Positions 44,543 through 51,539 of a DNA stretch of 64,000 bases are shown here, in pieces; position 1 is the first letter of the stretch, and every line of letters starts with the position of its first letter. This DNA comes from SAR92 clade bacterium H921 (GTDB lineage: Bacteria > Pseudomonadota > Gammaproteobacteria > Pseudomonadales > Porticoccaceae): contig JAOALD010000001.1 in NCBI GenBank assembly GCA_025153755.1, positions 434,001 to 498,000 on the forward strand, in the 5' to 3' direction. Below the pieces are notes generated by a model, which ran no database searches, was not told the origin of the DNA, and worked only from the letters and a program-made list of their open reading frames with translations. The position numbers and the translations under genes are program-made.

Positions 44543-46420
44543 GTGACTACTTTTTTCCAAACCATTGCGCTGTGTATCACCCTAAGTGTACTGTTTGCCT
44601 GTGGGTTACCAGACAACGGTATTGCGGATAATAACCTCCATGGTCCTGCCGCAGCGGAAATATTGGGTAATCCGGAATATCCAGCGTTTTCCTATGGCGG
44701 CTACCGTGGCAAGAGTCGAGATATTGCGCCAACTCATGAACAGTTAACCGAGGATTTAAAAATACTATCCGCTATGGGTGTGAAGGTTTTGCGAACCTAC
44801 AACACTTCCCAGTATCCTCAAGTGGCTAGCCTCCTAAAGGCTATTAAAGACTTAAAAAATCAGGATCCAGACTTCGAGATGTATCTGATGATAGGCACCT
44901 GGATAGAAGCCCACAATGCCTGGAAATCTGGTGTGTGGGATGAAGAAAAAAATGCTTGGGATAGCGATACTCTCACTGACCACAATAGAGGCAATAGCGA
45001 CAACAATAGCCGTGAGATAGACACGGCGGTTGCCATGGCCAACCAATATCCCGATATTGTCAAGGCAATTGCCGTGGGCAATGAAGCTATGGTGCAGTGG
45101 GCAGTCAATTACTTTGTCTATCCCAAGATCATCCTCAAATGGGTGAATCATTTGCAGGGGCTCAAGGCCTCTGGTGGGTTGCATCCAGATATCTGGATCA
45201 CCAGCTCAGATAACTATGAATCCTGGGGTGGTGGCGCCAAGGTATACCAAACCGATGATTTGGCAGCACTGATAAAAGCTGTAGATTTTGTATCTGTGCA
45301 CACCTATCCCTTCCATGACTCTTTTTACAATCAGGACTTTTGGGGCGTACTGGCAGATGAAGAGCAGCTGTCCAAGCAAGAGATGACAAAGGCGGCCATG
45401 GCGCGAGCAGTAGACTATGCGGCGTCACAATATCAGGGAGTGGCGGATTATATTGAGAGTCTAGGTCTAGACAAGCCAATCCATATTGGAGAGACCGGCT
45501 GGGCTTCTAACGACTCTGCTGCCTATGGCGCCAAGGGTTCAAAAGCAGCGGATGAATACAAAGAAAAGCTGTTCTACAACTATATGCGCGACTGGACTGA
45601 TGGGGCCGGCATGTCGTTATTCTTCTTCGAGGCCTTTGACGAGCAGTGGAAAGACTCAGGAGATGCTGGAGGTTCTGAAAACCATTTCGGGTTAATAAAT
45701 CTCAATAATGAAGTGAAATATACGCTCTGGGATCTGTTTGATAAGGGTGGTTTTGATGGCTTGACTCGCAACGGCAAACCACTGGTCAAGAGCTACGCGG
45801 GAGACGAGGCCAAATTGCTCAGTGAGGTGCTTAATCCACCCTTCAAAAGCCGCATGGCGGTTCGTAAAATCACCACTATAAACTCCGCTGCTGTTCCTGG
45901 GGAAGCAGTGACCGCTGATCGCTATATTGTGGTGCATGAATCCATGCAACCTTCAGCGAACAATAATATGACTTATCCCAGTGCTATGCTCAAACTAATT
46001 CCCTGGGAGGGCACAGTCAGTGTTGAAATGTCGCAACAGGGGGTAGTCGGTATAACAACTCGAGCTGGCGACTGGTGGGGTACTAGCCTCGAGTTTCAGG
46101 CTGAGGTGGGCGAAAATCTGGAGAACTTCAAATCGGGCTATCTGCATTTTGAGGTAAAGGGTGCTTCAGATGTTGGTTTTAACATTGGTTTCCAAACCGG
46201 ACGCTTTCTGGATGGTGATCAGATTAATAGCTTTGCAGCATTTGGGCCGGGTACAGCTAATCAGGTGACTGATAATTGGGTCAGCTATAAGCTTTCGGTC
46301 GAGGATTTAAATGCTGGTACTGACCTCAAAGATGTGACTGGCGTTTTGTCGCTACTCAGTCCTAATCGTGCTGAAAATAAACAGATTTACCTGAGAAATA
46401 TTTACTACAGCCGAAACTAA
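44543..46420 (+). CDS. GH17 lipoprotein with C-terminal beta-sandwich domain (exported laminarinase-like)
   Basis: A 625-residue lipoprotein. Signal peptide with lipobox LFAC-G (C20). GH17 barrel at ~45-400 with acid/base E181 (AVGNEAMVQW) and nucleophile E317 (HIGETGWASN), ending FFFEAFDEQWKDSG. Insertions around 120-160 are larger than in the cytoplasmic copies. Residues ~430-625 form a beta-rich domain resembling a carbohydrate-binding or concanavalin-like module (SGYLHFEVKG, NIGFQTGRFLDG). It is probably displayed on the outer membrane or in the periplasm to attack beta-1,3-glucan before uptake. GTG start at 44543 with TAGGAG upstream. It is divergent from the GH2-like/GPH operon. Confidence 0.92.
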   Translation: MTTFFQTIALCITLSVLFACGLPDNGIADNNLHGPAAAEILGNPEYPAFSYGGYRGKSRDIAPTHEQLTEDLKILSAMGVKVLRTYNTSQYPQVASLLKAIKDLKNQDPDFEMYLMIGTWIEAHNAWKSGVWDEEKNAWDSDTLTDHNRGNSDNNSREIDTAVAMANQYPDIVKAIAVGNEAMVQWAVNYFVYPKIILKWVNHLQGLKASGGLHPDIWITSSDNYESWGGGAKVYQTDDLAALIKAVDFVSVHTYPFHDSFYNQDFWGVLADEEQLSKQEMTKAAMARAVDYAASQYQGVADYIESLGLDKPIHIGETGWASNDSAAYGAKGSKAADEYKEKLFYNYMRDWTDGAGMSLFFFEAFDEQWKDSGDAGGSENHFGLINLNNEVKYTLWDLFDKGGFDGLTRNGKPLVKSYAGDEAKLLSEVLNPPFKSRMAVRKITTINSAAVPGEAVTADRYIVVHESMQPSANNNMTYPSAMLKLIPWEGTVSVEMSQQGVVGITTRAGDWWGTSLEFQAEVGENLENFKSGYLHFEVKGASDVGFNIGFQTGRFLDGDQINSFAAFGPGTANQVTDNWVSYKLSVEDLNAGTDLKDVTGVLSLLSPNRAENKQIYLRNIYYSRN

Positions 46421-46440
46421 TTACAGCCACACAGTTTAAG

Positions 46441-46460
46441 AGCCAGGGTTTTACCTGGCT
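46441..46460 (+). terminator. Weak stem-loop after GH17 lipoprotein
   Basis: AGCCAGG / CCTGGCT (7 bp, 6-nt loop), 20 bases after the stop. The tail is only moderately T-rich (TCAATCTCTCCTT). Confidence 0.45.
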
Positions 46461-46538
46461 TCAATCTCTCCTTGAAACTGAAAAAGGCTTGATGACTATT
46501 GCCGCCAATTAGCTCCCAAACGCGCCTCTTAAATTAGC

Positions 46539-46652
46539 CTAGAGGCCAGTGCGACCGCCGGCTTCAACACCAGCGGAGCTTTCTACATAGCTTGTCACCG
46601 GTGCACAGCCAAACAGGGCACCCATTGCACTAGCGCTACTATCTGCTTTATA
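46539..46652 (-). pseudogene. NCS2-type purine/xanthine permease, C-proximal fragment
   Basis: Reads SSASAMGALFGCAPVTSYVE then SSAGVEAGGRTGL and stop. This matches the TSYVESAAGVEAGGRTGLT segment of NCS2/AzgA-type purine permeases, which normally lies within a ~430-residue protein. Only ~37 codons remain, abutting the phosphoribosyltransferase fragment at about 46652. Confidence 0.65.
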
Positions 46653-47126
46653 GAAAGTGTTTGGCGCGGAGGCGCACCAGTAGGTATAGCAGTTCAGGAG
46701 TTTCTCGATGTACTGGGAATAGAGTCGGATCATATTGCTTTTCGCACGTCCTCATACAGCCGTGCGGAAGAGCGCAGTAAAACTGTTCACGTTCATGGGT
46801 TGAGCTATATTATTCGCCAGTTGGAGTCAGAGGACTCATTGCTAATCGTTGATGATGCTCATGACACTGGACTATCTATCCAGCAGGCGAATGCTGATCT
46901 TAAGCGCGCCTGTAAAAAGAATACCCCGCAGATTCGCATAGCCACGCCGTACTATAAGCCGAAGAATAATAAGAATAATAGATCGCCGGATTACTATATT
47001 CACGAGACAGAAGAATGGCTAGTGTTCCCTTATGAATTATATGGTTTAAGCGCTGATGAAATTCATCAGCACAAGCCAGAATTGTCATCCTTAATCGATA
47101 AGATGGCACCTTTAGTCAAAAGTTAA
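46653..47126 (+). pseudogene. Purine (hypoxanthine/guanine) phosphoribosyltransferase, 5'-truncated
   Basis: Open frame without a proper start: VWRGGAPVGIAVQEFL (family N-terminal strand), DHIAFRTSSYSR, then the PRPP-binding loop LLIVDDAHDTGLSI, TPYYKPKNN, and ending YIHETEEWLVFPYEL. The first ~25 residues of the family are missing, replaced at ~46652 by the oppositely oriented permease fragment. The PRPP loop is intact, so a product started at an internal TTG (46800) would still lack the pyrophosphate loop. It is best seen as a broken gene. Confidence 0.75.
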
Positions 47127-47599
47127 TACTAAAAAAAATTCCTGTAGCCCAAGGAAATATATTTAAATAAAGTTTATAGCGCTATCTAGCGCTGAAAAAG
47201 ATCCAACCAATCGAGCCCAGATTTTGTATGTCAATGAGCTTAATAAAAATGTTTAAAACGCCGTTGTTTGATTATATGTACAACGCTGTAAACCTACTTG
47301 CACACAGGGCAACCGCCAACATACAGATCAAGATCTATTGTCTCGCAGATAGCCCCAACCATTTTGTGAGAAGTGCCTAAAGGTCGGATTTAGCCTGTGA
47401 CTGGGCAACCGAAAATCTCCTTTCCGGAATAGCTGACAAAAAATAGCTTAGATGCAAAAGTGCCTCAGCTAAATAATCTATTTAATCCTTTTAGTACCTA
47501 TCTAACATTCAGCCTGATTATTTTTACTAATAGATATGTCGTCTTTTGCCTTGTATTCTCAACAATGGACACTACCTACATAAACCATAAGGAGTAGTA
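47127..47599. other. Gene-free stretch before the ThuA-like gene
   Basis: A 473-base stretch, A+T-rich, with no coding frame or terminator recognised. It ends with a good ribosome-binding site (AAGGAG) for the next gene. Confidence 0.5.
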
Positions 47600-48484
47600 A
47601 TGGCAGACCGTGACGATATTCCTGACTATCACCGCACCGCTGTGCCGGCCTCAACCCAAATACCCAAACAAGGTGAGAAGCTCAATATATTATTGGTTAC
47701 TCGAGGACATCCATTTGATCGCGATGGCTTTTTTGATATTTTCGATGGCAATCCGCAGATTCAATACTCCAACGTCGAGCATCCTGCTGCACAGTATATG
47801 TTCACCCCAGAGATGGCTGATAAATTTGACTGCTATGTACAATATGATATGCCCGGTATTAAATTCGGCAGTGACACTCCAGAATATTTTGAGCCACCAG
47901 AGTTTTATAAAGAGGGCCTGCGTGCCATGGGTGAGGCGGGATCCCCGCTGGTTTTATTACATCACTGTGCCGCAGCTTGGCCTGCATGGCCGGAGTGGGC
48001 AGAAATTGTTGGTGGCCAGTTCCTGTACACACCTATGCAATCTCGAGGTATAGACTGCCCTGACAGCGGCTATAATATTGATGTCGTCCATAGGGTCAGT
48101 CCCGCCATGGATCACCCCATTACCCTTGGCATAGAGCCCTTTGACATCGAAGACGAGGTCTACCTGTCCCAAGTATTTGAAGAGTCAGTCACGCCACTAT
48201 TAACTTCAGACTGGGGATTTGAACAAACTAATTTTTATTCCGCAGCCAATGCCGTGATCCGTGGCGAGCTTAACTCTAATAAGGATTGGCATCATCCCAA
48301 TGGCTCAAATCTTATTGGTTGGATTAAAAACTATAAAAATGCACCTGTGGTTTATCTGCAATGTGGAGACGGACCCGCGGCCTATAAAAATCCTAATTTT
48401 CGTCGTATTCTCGCTCAAGCAATCCATTGGGCTTCAAGTGATGAGGCCAAGTCATGGGCTAGGGAGTTAAACAAAAGTTCTTGA
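47600..48484 (+). CDS. ThuA-like domain protein
   Basis: A 294-residue protein of the ThuA (trehalose utilisation) class-I-amidotransferase-like fold. ILLVTRGHPFDRDGFFDIFD forms the first strand, CYVQYDMPG the second, VLLHHCAAAWPAWPEWAEIV the nucleophile-elbow region (with H-H-C), and VYLQCGDGPAAYKNPNFRRI the end. No signal peptide. ThuA proteins are linked to sugar 3-keto metabolism, but their reaction is poorly known. AAGGAG ribosome-binding site before ATG 47600. It stands alone between purine-salvage remnants and the toxin/immunity array. Confidence 0.85.
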   Translation: MADRDDIPDYHRTAVPASTQIPKQGEKLNILLVTRGHPFDRDGFFDIFDGNPQIQYSNVEHPAAQYMFTPEMADKFDCYVQYDMPGIKFGSDTPEYFEPPEFYKEGLRAMGEAGSPLVLLHHCAAAWPAWPEWAEIVGGQFLYTPMQSRGIDCPDSGYNIDVVHRVSPAMDHPITLGIEPFDIEDEVYLSQVFEESVTPLLTSDWGFEQTNFYSAANAVIRGELNSNKDWHHPNGSNLIGWIKNYKNAPVVYLQCGDGPAAYKNPNFRRILAQAIHWASSDEAKSWARELNKSS

Positions 48485-48751
48485 GCCGGCCAAGTGTGGC
48501 ACATAAATGTCGCCGCTGGCGGGCGAGGCACCAATCTATAGAGGCATTTAATCGCAATCAGTTGCAACCTAATTGAAAGGTTGTTCGTTCCCGTGAACCA
48601 GCCCCGCAGGAGACTTTATAGCCATGAGTGTAAACGGTTAACATGCGACTATTATATTGCGCCAAGAGATTCATAAAATTTTACATAAAGGTTTTTAGTC
48701 ATAAAAAAGAGATCAAAATACCTAAAGCATATCCAACTTCTGCTTAACAAT

Positions 48752-49240
48752 ATGCTGAAGAAGCGGGCTTTGGGCACTCGGGTAATGAATGGTGTTTTGG
48801 TCGATAGCGGCGGGTCACTGCCCTATGAGGATGTACATCCCTCCAATGCTAGATTTCTAAGAGTGTTGGCGAAGCTGTTTAAAATTGTAGAGGTGCTTAC
48901 CACTAGTGGAAACGCATTCGACGTTCAGCCTATGATTAACCACTATACTGATAGTGATGGATATAAGGGGATACCGGCCGCTGGATATGTGGCAGCAGGG
49001 ACTGACGGATATGCCTATTTCACTCCGGATATCTATGGTTCTGGCAAAAAAGCTAAAAGTCGATTGGCGCTGGCAGTTAAACCCATTGGTTTTTTTATTT
49101 TTAATATGGATGCTTTTACCTCTGGATTCGAGCCGCCTCGCAAAATTACGCCATACAATAACGAACCTGGTGGTGGTATCGAAATACGCCACAGGGGTAA
49201 TGCTTATTCCACCGCTTACAGATGGATTACTGTTAAATGA
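48752..49240 (+). CDS. Toxin-like C-terminal module without delivery domain (HYD1/ART-like, tentative)
   Basis: A 162-residue frame, A+T-rich, with no recognised export or N-terminal domain and no clear ribosome-binding site, so it looks like the detached C-terminal part of a larger polymorphic toxin. Features: PMINHYTDSDGYKGI, which resembles the HYT-D-GY-GI opening of HYD1-type ADP-ribosyltransferase toxins, then GYAYFTPDIYGSG, KSRLAL, and NEPGGGIEIRHRGN near the end. The assignment is tentative. Its stop overlaps the start of the first immunity-like gene (ATGA at 49237), the coupling expected of toxin/immunity pairs. Copies of its last 6-26 codons recur before each later immunity-like gene. 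Confidence 0.5.
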   Translation: MLKKRALGTRVMNGVLVDSGGSLPYEDVHPSNARFLRVLAKLFKIVEVLTTSGNAFDVQPMINHYTDSDGYKGIPAAGYVAAGTDGYAYFTPDIYGSGKKAKSRLALAVKPIGFFIFNMDAFTSGFEPPRKITPYNNEPGGGIEIRHRGNAYSTAYRWITVK

Positions 49241-49536
49241 AGAAGAAAAAGTTTTTAGTCTTTGAAGATTTAAGTACCAGTGGCCAGTGGCTGTATCTCT
49301 ACGCTCGATCAAAAGAAGATATTGAGCGACGGTTCCCTGAATTTTATTTATTTGATGTTCCGCCAAAACGTTTTGACGCTGCGAAAGCGCAGATCATCGA
49401 GAATAACCCAGATATCTTTATATTTGATATTGATAACCTACATGGCCTTTTAAAAGACTATGTTGAAAACCGTCAAAAGGACAATTATATATATCAGAAT
49501 CCAGATAAAAAGCGTCCTTTTGTAGATGAGATATAG
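49237..49536 (+). CDS. Immunity-like small protein, copy 1 of 4
   Basis: A 99-residue acidic protein: KKKKFLVFEDLSTSGQWLYL, then YARSKEDIERRFPEFYLFDV, PPKRFD, a variable AAKAQIIENNPD, and IFIFDIDNLHGLLKDYVEN. It is cytoplasmic with a likely alpha/beta fold. It belongs to no family I can name with certainty; single-copy relatives with 'LGTSGQWAYLEA..EEEI..RFPEL' character occur next to polymorphic toxins. The start overlaps the toxin-like frame by four bases, the main reason to call it immunity-like. GAAGAAGAAA follows the start rather than preceding it, so translation probably depends on coupling. Confidence 0.65.
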   Translation: MKKKKFLVFEDLSTSGQWLYLYARSKEDIERRFPEFYLFDVPPKRFDAAKAQIIENNPDIFIFDIDNLHGLLKDYVENRQKDNYIYQNPDKKRPFVDEI

Positions 49537-49690
49537 TCATTGCTGGTGTATGACGAGATAAGGATGATGGCGGATGGCGTATCCTGATGATTAATTCCCA
49601 CAAGAATCTCAATCAACAGAGGATGATGCGCCAAGACTAAGTTTAACCCGAAGATGGCCGAACAACCCCTTACACATGGATTACTGTTAA

Positions 49691-49993
49691 ATGAAGAAGA
49701 AAAAGTTTTTAGTCTTTGAAGATTTAAGTACCAGTGGCCAGTGGCTGTATCTCTATGCTCGATCAAAAGAAGATATTGAGCGACGGTTTCCTGAATTTTA
49801 TTTATTTGATGTTCCGCCAAAACGTTTTGACGCCGAGGCAGCGCGGAGCGTTGAGAATAACCCAGACATCCGTATTTTTGATATTGATAACCTACATGGC
49901 CTTTTAAAAGATTATGTTGAAAACCGTCAGAAGGATGATTATATATATCAGAATCCAGATAAAAAGCGCCCTTTTGTAGATTTTGAGCCATAG
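49691..49993 (+). CDS. Immunity-like small protein, copy 2 of 4
   Basis: A 100-residue paralogue, identical to copy 1 over its first 47 residues. It diverges at DAEAARSVENNPDIRIF and at the end (KKRPFVDFEP). It is preceded by a six-codon relic of the toxin end (WITVK, stop overlapping ATG), so it is the immunity half of a module whose toxin part is lost. Differences cluster in the central 'PPKRFD-x-..NNPD' segment, where specificity may reside. Confidence 0.65.
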   Translation: MKKKKFLVFEDLSTSGQWLYLYARSKEDIERRFPEFYLFDVPPKRFDAEAARSVENNPDIRIFDIDNLHGLLKDYVENRQKDDYIYQNPDKKRPFVDFEP

Positions 49994-50010
49994 CGACGCT
50001 CAGCTTACTG

Positions 50011-50040
50011 CCCCTCTCTTTGCGGGAGAGGGGTCTTTCT
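50011..50040 (+). terminator. Hairpin between copies 2 and 3
   Basis: CCCCTCTC / GAGAGGGG (8 bp) followed by TCTTTCT, then a GGGCATGCCC palindrome (50041-50050). It is a possible terminator, or the scar of the duplication junction. Confidence 0.55.
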
Positions 50041-50125
50041 GGGCATGCCCATACGAACCTGGTGGTATCGAAATACGCCACAGGGGTGATGCTTATTCCA
50101 CCAATTACAGATGGATTACCATTAA

Positions 50126-50425
50126 ATGAAAAATAAAAAGTTTTTAGTCTTTCGAGATTTAAGTACCAGTGGCCAGTGGCTGTATCTCTACGCTCGATCA
50201 AAAGAAGATATTGAGCGACGGTTCCCTGAATTTTATTTATTTGATGTTCCGCCAAAACGTTTTGACGCCCAGGCAGCGCAGACCATCGAGAATAACCCAG
50301 ATATCTTTATATTTGATATTGATAACCTACATGGCCTTTTAAAAGACTACGTTGAAAACCGTCAGAAGGACAATTATCTGTATCAGCATCCAGATAAAAA
50401 GCGCCCTTTTGTAGATGAGATATAG
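50126..50425 (+). CDS. Immunity-like small protein, copy 3 of 4
   Basis: 99 residues, nearly identical to copy 1, with FRDLSTSG at the start, DAQAAQTIENNPDIFIF in the variable segment and LYQHPDKKRPFVDEI at the end. It is preceded by the longest toxin-tail relic (50054-50128, EPGGIEIRHRGDAYST then NYRWITIK), whose stop again overlaps the start codon. It is the duplicate of copy 1 in the 889-bp block. Confidence 0.65.
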   Translation: MKNKKFLVFRDLSTSGQWLYLYARSKEDIERRFPEFYLFDVPPKRFDAQAAQTIENNPDIFIFDIDNLHGLLKDYVENRQKDNYLYQHPDKKRPFVDEI

Positions 50426-50579
50426 TCATTGCTGGTGTATGACGAGATAAGGATGATGGCGGATGGCGTATCCTGATGATTGATTCCGACAAGAATCTCA
50501 ATCAACAGAGGATGATACGCCAAGACTAAGTTTAACCCGAAGATGGCCGCACAACCCCTTACAGATGGATTACTGTTAA

Positions 50580-50882
50580 ATGAAGAAGAAAAAGTTTTTA
50601 GTCTTTCGAAGTTTATTAGGTACCAGTGGCCAATGGCTGTATCTCTATGCTCGATCAAAAGAAGATATTGAGCGACGGTTCCCTGAATTTTATTTATTTG
50701 ATGTTCCGCCAAAACGTTTTGACGCTGCGAAAGCTCAGCTCATTGAGAAGCACCCAGATCTCTTTATTTTTGATATTGATAACCTACATGGTCTTTTAAA
50801 AGACTATGTTGAAAACGAACAAAAGGACGATTATATATATCAGAATCCAGATAAAAAGGGTCCTTTTGTAGATGATATATAG
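50580..50882 (+). CDS. Immunity-like small protein, copy 4 of 4
   Basis: 100 residues. It carries one extra residue early (FRSLLGTSGQWLYL), DAAKAQLIEKHPDLFIF in the variable segment, and ends KKGPFVDDI. It is preceded by the toxin-tail relic RWITVK whose stop overlaps its start. It is the duplicate of copy 2 in position but like copy 1 in its ending, which suggests gene conversion between copies. Confidence 0.65.
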   Translation: MKKKKFLVFRSLLGTSGQWLYLYARSKEDIERRFPEFYLFDVPPKRFDAAKAQLIEKHPDLFIFDIDNLHGLLKDYVENEQKDDYIYQNPDKKGPFVDDI

Positions 50883-51049
50883 TCATTATGGCTAGTCTAA
50901 TACCCCTACTCATGGATTTTTTTAAAATACTTATCATCCTCCGAAAAACGACTTCCGTTAAAATAATGGCGGAGAACATTGTGACTGAGGATTGCTATAG
51001 CCTGATTCTAAGCCGGGACCTAATCTATGTCGAGTCGGCGGGCTAGTAT

Positions 51050-51295
51050 TTAAGTGAGCCGCACAGAATAAACAAAGTTTTCGGAACTACAATAAGCGGT
51101 ACTTAACTCAACCACCCGCCCATCAATATTTATACTGCTGCGTTCAATCATTAATACCGGCGAACTCTCGGGCAGTTTAAGGTATTGGGCATAGGCTTTG
51201 GGTATTTGTACGGCTCGAACCTGGTCATCGACTGACATAATAGTATGGCCGTCGACCTTATGGCGGCGACCGTGTGCGCAGAGTACTTGTTACCT
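51050..51295 (-). pseudogene. GntR/HutC-family regulator, UTRA-domain C-terminal fragment
   Basis: The last ~60 residues match the end of the UTRA effector domain: VQIPKAYAQYLKLPESSPVL, MIERSSINIDGRVVELST, NFVYSVRL. The winged-helix DNA-binding half is absent; upstream of the frame (stop at ~51295) no GntR helix-turn-helix is seen. A broken regulator. Confidence 0.65.
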
Positions 51296-51539
51296 TGGGT
51301 ATGTGATTAAATAACATTTCTTCATTTTCTTAGGCTGCTTTCCCATGAGCCGCTACTCTTTTAGTTGTAACACTAATTTATAGATGTCACTGGACCGCGA
51401 GAAAAGTGCTATCCTTTTGTTGTGTTCGTTCAAAATAATAATTGATTGTACTTTTTAAGAAGTTAGGACAATTTAAGAAGTTAGATAATTTTCTGATTTA
51501 ACAGGCAGCTGAGACTGTGTGTCAAAATAAAGGGCAAAT

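Larger units (their letters stand above)
49162..50882 (+). repeat. Tandem duplication array, unit 889 bp, of toxin tail plus two immunity-like genes
   Basis: Gene 1 to gene 3 and gene 2 to gene 4 are each exactly 889 bases apart. The 154-base spacer 49537-49690 recurs nearly unchanged at 50426-50579. The toxin-tail segment from 49162 recurs from 50054 with three bases missing. A gene pair has therefore been duplicated as a block, the pair itself being an older duplication. Confidence 0.9.

Noticed and set aside
49494-50712. Long minus-strand frames (up to 253 codons) across the repeat array, sharing phrases between copies
   Set aside because: They are the antisense of the four plus-strand paralogues and their spacers; similarity between them only reflects the DNA repeat. 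The plus-strand frames are coupled by ATGA overlaps and vary in a protein-like way.
49162-50882. CRISPR or satellite array
   Set aside because: Repeat units are ~450/889 bases and protein-coding; there are no short regular repeats with unique spacers.
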